This document shows positions 23,003 through 32,422 of a stretch of DNA of 64,000 bases, in pieces. The notes under the pieces are model-generated. The model had not been told where the DNA came from. It did not search any database and saw nothing but the letters and a program-made list of their open reading frames with translations. Position numbers and translations under genes: made by a program. Numbering within the stretch: the first letter of the stretch is position 1; each line of letters starts with the position of its first letter. The DNA comes from Dacryopinax spathularia (taxonomy: Eukaryota; Basidiomycota; Dacrymycetes; Dacrymycetales; Dacrymycetaceae), in assembly GCA_037974965.1 (NCBI GenBank), contig JBBPFI010000004.1:186001-250000 (forward strand), in the 5' to 3' direction.

Positions 23003-23497
23003 TCAAGCATCTACACCATTCCTCGTCGGGGTGATTGGCGAAGGCTCCGCTTCTGGAAGAGGCAGAAGCTTGTCGTCAACTTGGAGGGTGGTGTGCGGAA
23101 TCTCCGGCCTACGGTATATTAGCCCATTATTAGAACAGGAAGCTAGCCTGACTCACTCTTTCTTTTCCCCGCGCCTTTTGCCCATGCTCGGGTGCCTTCC
23201 CAGCTTGATGCCCTCGGGTATGCCGAAATCCATCTTAGCGATCTCTTCCGTAACATCGTCCGTATTCCTCCTTGCCCGACCGGTCTTCTCTTCCTTTCTT
23301 ATTGCCTCAGGCGGAGGTAGATTGAGCTGGCTGAGGCGTTCAGCGATATTGTCGCTTTGAGTCCCGGGGCTGGTGACGGTGCCGTTCAGAGCAGATGGCG
23401 GTGGAAGGTCAAACTCGGCCAGACGATTCGCGAGGGTGTTTGGGGACGGAGGAACCGATTGGTCAGGTGAAGTCGCAGTGGGGACGCTGAGAGACAT
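23003..23497 (-). CDS. Stand-alone paralog of the TrpRS N-terminal module
   Basis: Small protein of unknown function, 148 residues, from two exons (23497-23157 and 23108-23003) around a 48-nt intron with a CTAAT-type branch sequence. It aligns along its length with the extension of the tryptophanyl-tRNA synthetase at 15832. Shared blocks are [13 protein letters not shown], DLPPPSA, QLNLPxPExIR, RRNT(D/E)DV and EIAxM. The repeated motif occurs at residues 21-36 and 50-65. The intron is in the same phase (2) and place as TrpRS intron 1. After it, the tail (EPEIPHTTLQVDDKLLPLPE) is Pro/acid-rich and ends before any synthetase domain. If the intron is retained, translation stops at the TGA inside GTGAGT, giving 114 residues. 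No transmembrane or catalytic motif is seen. Confidence 0.65.
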
Positions 23498-23839
23498 ATT
23501 GCCACGGTCGACCGTCTATGAAGAGGCACTTCGCTAGAGGTGCAAAGGACTGAAACGGACGGGCAGGAGGAGGGTTTAACAACGAACGCCGGGGGGCGTC
23601 ACGGCCGCCAAGGGAAGGGACCCTCAACCATTCGCTCATAGAGTTGATCCCGCACACATAGCCACAGCCTATTCAGACGACCGGTCAGTTCAGTTGATGA
23701 ACGTGCTTCAGCCTGAACTGGACCGAGGCAGATGAAATCGATGGAAAAGCTCTGACATGCGTTTCCAATGCTGATTGACTTAAGCACGAGATCTACATTT
23801 GAAGCAATCGTCTAAATGCGTTCTACACAACCACCTCGA
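23498..23839. other. Intergenic region between the TrpRS-module gene and the LOG gene
   Basis: 342 bp between two minus-strand genes. No feature recognised. Confidence 0.35.
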
Positions 23840-24684
23840 TCATGGTTCAATCTTTTGGCCCACAGCCTCAGCCTTCTGCTCCACCGTCCAGTCGAAGTTA
23901 CGTGGACCTTTCACGTGTTTCCACTCTTCAAGTGCTTCCAATGCTGCCTTTCCCCAGTCAAACTCACCAGGATCTACGTCCTCTGGACAGTCGACGAAAA
24001 CAGCTAGCGCAATGTTGCCAGGAGGAATGAAGCCGGAGTCCACGGCATCCCTGATCATTTGGCGGAGTGGCGAGTAGAAGTTGAAGACGTTGAGGAGAAC
24101 GACGGCTGTCCGGGTGTTAGTGAAAGCCCGAGATTCATAGAATAGATAAATGCGCACGCTTTTGGTGAATTCCCAGCTGCGTCCATGTGATCATTTCCAT
24201 CACCTCCTCTAACGTCCCGTAACCACCGGGGAGGGCGACGAAGCCGGCTTCTGCTCGACTAGCCATGATTTGCTTACGCTCGTGCATGGTCTTGGAAACC
24301 ACAACTTCCATTCCGCTGCCGTCCCAGCCAGGAATGGTACCGTAGCCTTCTCCGCCGGTAGCCACCTAGAAACACCGTTAACAGCAACACTGCTTTCGGT
24401 AGGATATGAGCCCGTACCATAGCGTAGGGAATGACGCCTACCACGCTCCCTCCTGCTTCGACGCACGCGTGCGCTGTGGCACCCATCAACCCCTTCATTC
24501 CTCCTCCATAGACGAGCTTTCGGCCAGACCCAGCGATCGCTCTGCCCAGAGCTGGGGAGTTAAGGCTACAATCAATACAGTAGTAATGAATGGGGTCGCA
24601 CGACGTACAGGAGGCAGCCGCAAGATACGCAGGACGCGTACCCAGTGATGAGGCGCAGAATACGCAGACCGCTGGCTTGGACAT
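23840..24684 (-). CDS. LOG family protein (cytokinin riboside 5'-monophosphate phosphoribohydrolase-like)
   Basis: Soluble Rossmann-type enzyme of the LOG family, which cleaves nucleoside 5'-monophosphates to free base and ribose 5-phosphate. In plants and some fungi this activates cytokinins. Four exons were joined; introns begin after AYLAAAS, PYAM and GIHQK. Family motifs are present: [15 protein letters not shown] at the N terminus, [16 protein letters not shown] for phosphate binding, and the diagnostic [13 protein letters not shown] preceded by HERKQIM. The C terminus ([11 protein letters not shown]) is an ordinary helical tail. Length is normal for fungal LOG proteins. The natural substrate in this fungus cannot be read from sequence. 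Confidence 0.85.
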
Positions 24685-25002
24685 AGCTAGCTCGTTGAGG
24701 CTTGCGGGAGATGCTGGTACGGACGGGCACCAGGACTGGACTCTATTTAAGCTGATGCGACATCAGTGACACGCATCCGAGGCGCGACGCGCCAGGGGAT
24801 AGGTGACTCGACGACAGTCACGTAGCAGTGAGGTCGGGGGACTGCAAACAGACTACATCAACGTGTCGATCGCCGGCCTGCATACGGCGATGATATTCGT
24901 TGATTAGATCAGATGCCATGGTCCCATAGTACAACGATACGAGTATACATATAGGGACAAGGGATGCGCAGAAATGCTCGTCCAAAGCCCAGGAGCAAGC
25001 CG
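24685..25002. other. Intergenic region, LOG upstream / PLC-like 3' end
   Basis: 318 bp. It includes the LOG promoter, with an AT-rich TATA-like ATTTAA near 24740. No gene. Confidence 0.35.
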
Positions 25003-26776
25003 CTACAGCGTGCCAATGCGGCTCAGCCTTTTACTTCGGAAGTTCAGCTCCACCATTAAGGGAACAATCCCTGCGTCCAGCAGAGGCCACTCGTAGAAAT
25101 CTAGTAATGTCCAGCCGCTCAACCGTTCTTCAGCGGCTTTCTGTTCGTTTCCGGTCTTATCCTCCGGCTCCGACATTAAGGGACATACGCTGCTGCCCGC
25201 TAATTTGTCTAATAGCCAGCGGCCCAATCGAACGTTCACACCCTCGACCCCAAGATTCCATTGCGGCCATCCAAACCCCAGAGCGACTGTCTGCGGGAGT
25301 GCCAAGGGGAAGGTTGCCGCAGAGAAGAAGGTGATGGACAAAGTGTGCGGGAAGTCGCCCGTCGATTTCTCCGGATCCGCGGCATATCGGGCAGAGGAAG
25401 TCTCGCTGAAGGAGCTATTCCGCCTACTCGACCTCGGCAGATATACCGGCGCAGCCGAATGACGACTTTCAGGCTGCTTCGGAGGCTCCAAGAGTCGGAC
25501 CGCTCGCTCGAACTTTTCAGGAATGGACAGAAAGGTTGGAATGGCATACCTAAAATGCCAACGGCACGGCACGTCAGCTCATATCGACGGAAAGGTTGAA
25601 TTGTCCACATTACGTACCAATCTTGTGTGCGGACCAGGGTATCCTTAAGAATCCATGAGAACCCCTCTTTCTCACTGTTCGGCCAAGTGTAAGGGTGGAT
25701 GCCCATTCCTTCTGTCCCTCCCTCCCAGACCGTCCCGTTGTCACCGAATCGGCTAAGAAGGATAGCTTTCCCGCGTACTTCGCCGAGTGTTGGCACTCGG
25801 TTCTCCAAGAACCAAGTGTCTCGTATGGCTGGGTTGGTGATTCCTGCATGCACCAAATGGGAGAAGAGCTGAAACCGGCCCTGACCTCCGTCCTCCTGTT
25901 TAATCGAGCAGATCACCGTCTCCGATTTGCCGGCCTCTGAGCGAAGAAAGTCAGCCAATATACGAAGAACTTTCAGGTATGGCGTGAATTGGGGCGACGC
26001 TCCGTGATATGCAATGAGCACGCCGTCGATAATTGAGAAGCGGAAGTCGAAGACGCGAATTCCTGATTGCAGCTGGACCTCGAGCGGCGTGGAGGGAGAC
26101 TGACACTGTGAGACAGGATATCCATAGAATGCGAGTGTGTCATGTGTTCCTGTGAACGGCATGGTCAGAAGAACTCCAGGTCTTGCCGTGAATCTCGGAG
26201 TAACCTGGGAGGAGGAGATCGGATAACGGGGTATATGACGGTATATCTCTGAGAAAACTTGCAAGATTTCGATACGGGAGAATAACAAGCCGGTGATGGT
26301 TCCGATTGACCTGCGAAAGTATGAGTGCCACGTTGGGCGATAGCATCGATCGAACCGATTCCACGGACCTTCAATCGGTACAATCGCCAAGGCGCTTTGA
26401 GAGCGGTATCACCAGTCACTGGGAGACCCTCCCATGCCATCTCACCTCGCCATGTCGAGGAGGAATGAGTGTTGGGAAGCTTGAAACCCCACACGGCACC
26501 ATCTCCGGGGTCCGAAAGGTAAGCCATGCCAGTCCCAGTAAGAACTTGGTAGTCCTGTCGAGAGCATGTGGAGTGCGCAGATAGGCGTATAATCGGCTTT
26601 GGATCAGCTCCTTGATCGTTCCCGATGACATTGGATCCACTTTGTACCAGCCCTTCTTGGCATTCTTCCCGAGCCTTCCACAAAGGCGGCACAGTGACAG
26701 ACAAAAAGACATCGTTTTCTGTCAGATTGACAATGTCTAGGGTCTTCCTGGAGCTGCTGCACCATCTGGGTTGCAT
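25003..26776 (-). CDS. PI-PLC X-box-like phosphodiesterase
   Basis: Member of the PLC-like phosphodiesterase superfamily with a TIM-barrel X-box, of the bacterial/fungal short type. The chosen start MQPRWCSSSRKTLDIVNLTEN opens a ~200-residue N-terminal region of unclear fold (beta-rich, DPGDGAVWGFKLP). The catalytic part begins near LLTMPFTGTHDTLAFYGY, where GTHD carries the first catalytic His. It continues with GIRVFDFRFSIIDGVLIAYHG, whose His is the probable second catalytic residue, and ETVICSIKQED. The second clear exon starts YAIPTFLSIPEKFERAV and ends ERLSGWTLLDFYEWPLLD. The junction between the N-terminal exon and the catalytic exon (near 26190-26330) is not resolved: no standard donor is obvious. 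Secretion signal is not evident. Substrate unknown. Confidence 0.7.
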
Positions 26777-28798
26777 GTCTCGGCTTGCGGGTGTATTATG
26801 ACCGGTTTGAATTGAGTGCATCCGCTGGACATTGAAGAAGAGATGGTGCAGTGATGGACGGCACGTCAACAATACCCTGTCCAGGCGGCCAAGTGCGCCA
26901 CACCCCAGGGACGGTAACGGGTCTCGCGCCGCGGCACGTTCGGCACCGGGCATGAAGTGCTAGTCCGGGGCGTTGTTGACCATGCCCACGCCGGATGACC
27001 TCGCTCCAGTTCCTTGGATTGCCCCCTCCGCTTGCAAGCACTATCGCAGAAAATTCTGCCTTCTGATCAGAAATAAGGGAAGCAATGGAGGTATGTGCAT
27101 ATTAGTTGTTCCTCCTATCTCTAACATTCTCCATCAGGGTTATCCCCTCCTGGCTGCCCAAGCCTTAAAGGAAGATTATCCAATCCCCTTTCAAGTTAGG
27201 CATTCGGTCTGTATTCGCGAACGATGGTGAGCGATTTACATCGACATGTCAGCTGGAGTGAATATCAGTGGAGGTTACTTTTCCTTTTTTCGTAATTCCA
27301 AATTTGGAATGTCCAAAGTAGATTCAATCCACATGTCGCCTCTTCCATTCTACGATATTCTGGCTCTCGTGTGGATTCTTATTGCAACTATGCCCCACCT
27401 GGAAAGCAGTTCTTCCATCATGAGAGCAAATCAACGAATTCAAGTACAAGTTGACTTGCAAACTGGAAGACCGGGTATCAGCCCATGTATCATGTCCAAT
27501 GCCTGTAGGGAGATTGTAGAATTAAAATAGTAGGCATTGATATGCTTGGCAAGAGGGCTCCCGACATGGCGAAAATGCCGGCCTTACCTCAGGGGTGGGA
27601 CATGTGTGCAGGATCAATGAATTTCCCAACTCAATGATCTCATCGATGACGGACACGGCATGCTGGGCACGCGCAGCCGATTGCAACGATTTTCGTCCAG
27701 AATCCATTGTCACACGCATGGTGTTACAACGATATCCGGTAACGCAATATTCCCGGAGACCCTGCACAGGGACAAGCCGAATGATAGACTGGAACATCTG
27801 CTCGAACATTGAGTAATGTGTCCATTTACACGTAATGGGCTGGATTTGGCTTGTAAGTGTTCAACCGATTCCCGTAGGGTGGGAGAACAGAAGGGATGTT
27901 GACAGGGAAGAACTCCCGTGCAGATCGACAAGATCGATATCATGCCAAAGCACTGGCGGATGCGGCGACAATGGGACCAAGCCGCTGTGAGGGCTGAATC
28001 TCCCGGACGACGGAAGCCCGAGGAGCGGATCGCGGAAGCCGACCAAGTGGAGACAGTCGAGGCGTAAGTTGCTTCTGTAACCCAGTTTGGCAAGACGTGA
28101 GGGCATGCGCTGGAGAGGTGAAGAGGCTAAATTGCTCCAATCACGCCGTGATCGCATTGATAGACCCTACACGGTTCCTTTGCATCGCGCGGTCGCGCCG
28201 CATGAGAATGCAGTCTTCCGCCGACTGGCGGGTCCCTTCGCGTCTTCGAAGAAGAGCTGTCTGCTGGCTTGCTGCCGTTGGACAGTTGATACTCGCTTCC
28301 GCTGATGACCATCGTGCGGCGGGCGGATAAGCCGTGCTGGGGAGGGGTTCCTGGCCGTATTGAATGGAGGACCCACATTTTCGAACAACATCTGAGGAGC
28401 GTGAACAATGCCGAATATCTCTTTGCACCCTTTCTTCCCTTACTTCTTCGCATGGGTCACCGATCTGTTGAACCCTTTGGTCCGTAAACTGTATACGGAA
28501 AGTTGGTGGGAAAACACAGAGCAAGATATCTTTGCTGGAGGGAGAGACCCGAAATGGCACCGGGCGACCCATTTTGGTTCCACCGCGTTACATCATGGCC
28601 GCTCAGCTCTAGACCAGACGGCTGAGACAGACCATCCCTTTCGCAACCTATATAACCCCCCCGTGAGTTTCCCCCTCCTAACCCTGCCCCATCCTCAGCC
28701 AACTAACCAACTCGTCTTCTATCTGTACATCGTGTACATCAGGTTCGCGTTCAGGCCCTCAAGCACCCGTAACATCTCACTAATAATAGCGTACCATC
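26777..28798. other. 2-kb divergent intergenic region without a confident gene
   Basis: This lies between the starts of the PLC-like gene (-) and cyclophilin (+). Bases about 27060-27540 look more AT-rich than neighbours and include a perfect 16-bp palindrome at 27295-27310. A plus-strand stretch at about 27922-28305 has coding-like composition (IDIMPKHWRMRRQWDQ, then RREGMRWRGEEAKLLQ). On the minus strand 27810-27490 another possible spliced frame is seen. Neither has recognisable homology or a clear start. The last ~150 bp is the cyclophilin promoter. Confidence 0.4.
28649..28655 (+). promoter_or_regulatory. TATA box of the cyclophilin gene
   Basis: TATATAA lies about 145 bp upstream of the cyclophilin ATG, followed by a C-rich initiator-like tract. 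The position suits a basidiomycete core promoter with a short leader. Confidence 0.5.
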
Positions 28799-29635
28799 AT
28801 GGCTTCAGCAGCTCGCAAGATCATGTCGTAAGTTTTCTTCCTCGTCGTCCTACCCGCATACAGAGCTGACAATGGTCTCGTAGTAACGTCTTCGTAAGTA
28901 TATGCGCGTCCTATGAGGCTATCCCGGCACTCATATATTGGGCCCTCGTCATAGTTTGATGTCACCATCGGCGGCAAGCCTGCAGGCCGCATTGTTTTCA
29001 AGCTCTACGATGATGTTGTCCCCCTGACAGCCCGCAACTTCCGCGAACTCGCTACTGGTCAAAATGGGTTCGGTTACAAGGGCACCGTATTCCATCGTGT
29101 CATTCCTAATGTGCGTGTGTACTCTGTCTTTGTGCTTTCAGTCCCTGACCCAATGTCTAGTTCATGCTCCAAGGCGGCGACTTCACGCGTGGTGATGGTC
29201 GTGGGGGGTACTCCATCTACGGTGAGAAGTTCAAGGATGAGAACTTCCAGGTACGCAAATGTCTCTTGACGCCCGAACGGCAAGGCTGATGTTTTCTCAG
29301 TTCAAGCACACCAAGCCTGGCCTGGTACGTTTTGCCGCTCTCCAGCGCTGGCTCAGGACCTTACTGTCTGAATAGCTTTCCATGGCAAACAGCGGAAAGA
29401 ACACGAACGGCTCCCAGGTGAGCATCACAGTGTGCCCATGCGTATACGCAGCGGGCTGACGTCCTATCAGTTCTTCATCACTACCGTGCCTACTCCCTGG
29501 CTCGACGGGAAGCACGTCGTCTTCGGAGAGGTCATTCAGGGCATGGATGTGGTCAAGGCGGTCGAGGCTCAGGGATCGGATAGTGGCGCGACGAAGCAGA
29601 AGATCGCCATCGCGGACAGCGGTGTTGTCAACTAG
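28799..29635 (+). CDS. CPR1: Cyclophilin A-type peptidyl-prolyl cis-trans isomerase
   Basis: Cytosolic proline isomerase and cyclosporin A target. Exons join to [13 protein letters not shown], then [20 protein letters not shown] and onward. Active-site residues are visible in VFHRVIPN (Arg), [13 protein letters not shown] (Gln), [14 protein letters not shown] and [19 protein letters not shown] (Trp and His). Length is about 170 residues, a single-domain cyclophilin with no targeting peptide beyond a short Ala-rich start. The gene is unusually fragmented: a 10-nt micro-exon (28884-28893) supplies part of SNVF, and another exon encodes only FKHTKPGL. Promoter has a TATA box. Confidence 0.95.
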
Positions 29636-30651
29636 GAAGTCGGCTCATGACCCGGGGCGCCGGAAGCGGCAAGAGGTGACAGCGAACGTAGGATAAAAGA
29701 CCCACGGCCTAGATCTTACTGCTGCTGCCTCTTGCGGGTGCCAGCGTGACCTAGCCGGGTTGTGCTCTGTGCTGTTTCAATGTGTGTGCCGAAATCAAAC
29801 AACGTGTCTGGTATTTTGGCAAGCGTGGATGCCGTGCTCCCAGCATGATCACTCGAGTTGAATAGCAGCATTGGTAGGACATACTGTGCGTCTGAAGCTT
29901 GCAACCACCGCAAGCCGTCCCACAAAGGGCAGATCCCATGGCTCAGATGGCATATCAGTCCAATATGAAGGAACCTCAATCAGGTCTTGCTATCTTCCCT
30001 TCCAGGAGTAAGATCGCAACACCTGACCGGATTGAGAGTCAGTCTGTCTGCACGGGGACTTTTTGAGTTGTGGCAATTCCATCATCGCGTATAACCACCG
30101 ATCGGCATCACCGTCTCTCATGCAAACGTTATTGACATCATGATTGTCATCGTTTTGATGTCTAAAATTACTAGCATTAACTCCGATCAAATTTTCTACC
30201 ATGGTCAATGGAAAGTGGCGGAAGGTTCCACGTATTAATCACGTGACCTGTACGCCTCCCGCTGCGGAGTATCTGTTAGCCAGCCTGAGAAAGGGATTGC
30301 GGGCCAAAGAAGTGACTCCATCGATGTCCTTCCGCCCAAGGGACTGCCAGAGTGTCTTCATCTGGAAGAGAAAGCGAGTTTCCCACCCACATTGCCTGCA
30401 TTATTGCCATCCGCCATTCTCAAACGATGATGGTTTAAAGAGAGCACATAAAACGCAAGCGAGCGGGAGCAAACAGCGGAACCAGTTTGGGTATATAAGA
30501 AGGGGGTATCCCGCCGACCTCTCGCGCGCAAACCCCACGGACCCCAGACACTCCGTAGCACTTCACTCCTATCCACCATCTTCATCCTACTCAGCCTAGT
30601 ATCGCATCGTCAAGGTCGCATTCACTTGTAGACACCTTTTCCTTCACAACG
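29636..30651. promoter_or_regulatory. Intergenic region, cyclophilin 3' end and TBP promoter
   Basis: 1,016 bp between two plus-strand genes. A TATA box sits near the right end. The open frames here are short and on mixed strands. No gene recognised. Confidence 0.45.
30492..30498 (+). promoter_or_regulatory. TATA box in the TBP gene's own promoter
   Basis: TATATAA lies about 154 bp upstream of the TBP ATG, flanked by GGG on the left and AGAAGGGGG on the right. A canonical TATA box here would allow TBP to act on its own gene. Confidence 0.55.
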
Positions 30652-31678
30652 ATGTCGTATCATGGACTTTCTCTACCATCAGCTGGCCCGTCCATGACCC
30701 AGCAACGCCCCCCAATGCCGTCTATGCCCATGCAGCAGCTCACGCCGCCCGAGACGGAAGGCGCTAAGACGCCAGCTGCCCCTCCTACGCTGGAGCAACA
30801 GCACATCACTGCTGTAGACGGCATTGTTCCAACACTTCAGTAAGTATCAATCTCTTTTCCTTTCTTGGATGGCGCCGCGGGGCAAGGGAGGTTGGACGTG
30901 TGAGGCTGGAACGCGGGGTTGTCCATGAGATAGCGTTGAGAGTCGTGCTTTTATTGGTTTGTACCTCAAATCCAGTGAACACGTTACTCACCTGTGCTCC
31001 CTCCCTCCTCTCCTTCCTTGCCCTGCGCCATCCACCATTGCACGCTCACATAGAAACATCGTCGCAACCGTCAACCTGGATTGCCGGCTGGATCTGAAGA
31101 CGATAGCCCTCCACGCTCGAAACGCCGAGTACAACCCTAAGGTACGCCCATCCGACTTCCCCTGCTATCGTGCATATACTGATTGTAGCTTGCAGCGTTT
31201 TGCAGCCGTTATCATGCGTATCCGAGAGCCCAAAACCACCGCCCTCATCTTCGCTTCTGGGAAGATGGTGGTCACGGGTGCCAAGTCGGAGGATGATTCC
31301 CGACTAGCGTCTCGCAAGTATGCGCGCATCGTGCAGAAGCTTGGGTTCGACACTCGGTTCGTCGACTTCAAAATCCAGAACATCGTAGGCTCCTGCGACG
31401 TGAAATTCCCAATTCGCTTGGAAGGGTTGGCTTATTCGCACGGACAGTTCAGCAGTTACGAACCAGAGGTGAGTCATAGGGAAACTTAATCGCGATCTCT
31501 TTCGCTAACCTCGTCTTAGCTTTTCCCGGGTCTCATCTACCGGATGCTCAAGCCGAAGGTCGTACTGCTGATCTTCGTTTCCGGGAAGATCGTCCTTACC
31601 GGCGCGAAGGTCAGAGAGGAGATCTACACCGCCTTCAATACCATCTACACCGTGCTTCAAGAGTTCAAGAAGCCTTGA
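30652..31678 (+). CDS. SPT15: TATA-binding protein
   Basis: General transcription factor that nucleates TFIID/TFIIIB assembly for all three nuclear polymerases. Exon 1 encodes a Pro/Gln/Met-rich N-terminal tail of about 63 residues. An intron longer than 200 nt follows. The saddle core has both direct repeats: [20 protein letters not shown] with [18 protein letters not shown] and [12 protein letters not shown], then [18 protein letters not shown] with [19 protein letters not shown] and [14 protein letters not shown]. It ends LQEFKKP. The phenylalanine-bearing DNA-insertion stretches are intact. Four exons. The long first intron may hold regulatory sequence. Confidence 0.97.
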
Positions 31679-32422
31679 ACTCGTTCTCCGTCGTGCTGGT
31701 CACCGGTGCTACTGTATCACGTATGACTGCTCCATTCTCCTTCGTCTGTTGCATGCATTCTCGACCTTGCCGCTCCCTTCCCATTCCCCCTCCTTTCCAA
31801 CACCGCAGTCTCCACACGAGCAAGCAATTCGCCTCAACTCGATTGGACTTTCTCTACACATGCGCTACCGATTTCGTTTCCTCTCTGCGGGTATATTAGG
31901 TTTTGTACGATTACAATCCCCTGGTCTGAGTGTTCGGGCCACCGGCCGCCTCGGTATGACTGTTTGATGTCAACAACGATTGACGATGAGTTGCGCCGGG
32001 ATAGGTACCACACGCAGCCCAGAGTAGTAACTGTACATAGGTTGCTAGCAATGAAACAGTAATGCACAAGATTATTGACTGGCACTTTTGATTGATAGGG
32101 ACCATAATGAACCAGGCCCAGGCATATCCCCGTGGGCCGGTACTGGTGGATGAGACAGGCTGGACCCTTATTCCGTCCGCTTCCAGAAGCAGATGGTTGC
32201 ATTCCTTGAAACGCCCGTTACCCCGCTAGACCCGGCCGAGAAAGGCAGGTCGACCTTCTCTTTCAGGCAAAAGTGATCTTCTCCAGGCGAAAACTCCCAG
32301 CATCAGCCGCTGTCATACTCTCTCAAATTGCTTCTCCTATTGATTATTGGATCTCCTGTGCTCGCAAGCTCAAGTCTATGTCTCTGCTGGACTTCCAATA
32401 ACTCGCACCGCTTCGCCCGGAA
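31679..32422. other. Intergenic region, TBP 3' end to glycosyltransferase start
   Basis: 744 bp. Pyrimidine-rich sequence at 31740-31830 probably belongs to the TBP 3' UTR. No gene or RNA recognised. Confidence 0.4.
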
